Source of the DNA: Hexactinellida sp. DTS-2022 | Taxonomy: Eukaryota > Porifera > Hexactinellida | Length of the DNA: 64,000 nucleotides | Assembly (NCBI GenBank): GCA_028753945.1 | Contig: JAPNXP010000012.1 | Span: 3,410,001-3,474,000 of the forward strand | Direction: 5' to 3' | Part shown: positions 63,785-64,000 of the stretch, one piece after another | How the letters are laid out: the number at the start of each line of letters is the position of its first letter | Position numbering within the stretch: the first letter of the stretch is position 1 | The notes under the pieces: generated by a model | Seen by the model: the letters and a program-made list of their open reading frames with translations, nothing else | Database searches by the model: none | What the model was told of the DNA's origin: nothing | Made by a program: the position numbers and the translations under genes

Positions 63785-64000
63785 AAAAGTGGGAGCCAGT
63801 CAACTCGTACCTATTTCAACTCGTCCATAATTATTTGGTCAACTCGTACCTATTTTTTAGGTCAACTCGTCCCTAGTATTTTTAGTGAACTCGTGCCTAT
63901 TTTAGGCACTAATGGTCTTTATTTTTGGTCAACTCGTACCAATTCTTTTGGTCAACTAGTACCTCATATTTCGGGCAACTCCTATATATTTTTTGAGGTC
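63785..64000. repeat. GTCAACTCGTACC repeat, truncated by window end
   Basis: At least seven copies of ggtcaactcgtaccta-type motif spaced by tattttta. It looks like the subterminal array of another foldback element whose other end is outside the window. Confidence 0.65.

Overview
This is eukaryotic, AT-rich genomic DNA with no operons or ribosome-binding sites. It contains GT-AG introns, an immunoglobulin/fibronectin-III gene and a dense set of Helitrons, a reverse-transcriptase element and MITEs. Very short introns (56-72 bp) in a multi-Ig gene, OTU-bearing Helitrons and a CXC-type reverse transcriptase suggest an early-branching animal, most likely a sponge. That assignment is inference; nothing in the window names the species.

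One host gene frames the window. A minus-strand gene encoding at least six Ig domains and two FN3 domains runs from 58650 down to 21288, and both ends lie outside the exons I can recognise. I could chain 13 exons (58414-58650 to 21288-21519) by splice sites and codon phase. Most introns at the 5' side are 56-72 bp, but the intron between the two halves of FN3-1 (24252-53865) is about 29.6 kb and holds most of the transposons. The region left of 21288 (1-20560) is also mobile or repetitive DNA.

Region by region: 1-7697 is a near-complete Helitron (A; Rep-helicase-OTU protein plus a second low-complexity ORF) inserted in a tandem repeat. 7698-8799 is array repeat. 8800-12706 is a decayed Helitron of a different lineage (B), interrupted by a hAT-like element. 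12805-15819 is a foldback DNA element with long sub-repetitive inverted ends enclosing a broken CXC-domain gene. 15820-20560 is array. 20600-25263 holds exons I, J and K plus MITEs. 25320-30121 is array. 30122-34346 is a reverse-transcriptase element carrying a small Helitron (F). 34347-40640 is array. 40641-43742 is a 5'-truncated copy of Helitron A (A'). 44160-48240 is the array in inverted orientation. 48332-48710 is a palindrome cluster. 48719-50412 is Helitron C with a His/Asp-rich ORF. 50411-53606 is Helitron D with nested insertions. 53630-53784 holds more palindromes. 53866-58650 holds Ig/FN3 exons A-H. 58856-60034 is Helitron E. 60107-64000 is a series of foldback elements.

The array is built from two unit sizes, about 845 bp and about 1.21 kb. 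Both are centred on an approximately 120-bp imperfect hairpin present 20 times. Uninterrupted array units and sibling Helitrons act as empty-site controls, so many insertion boundaries and target-site duplications can be read directly. The least explained items are the second ORF and the conserved stem-forming module shared by Helitrons A and C, the hairpin-centred array, and a group of foldback elements that share one architecture (short terminal inverted repeats, mostly 7-8 bp target duplications, and an interior made of one short motif) but unrelated sequences.
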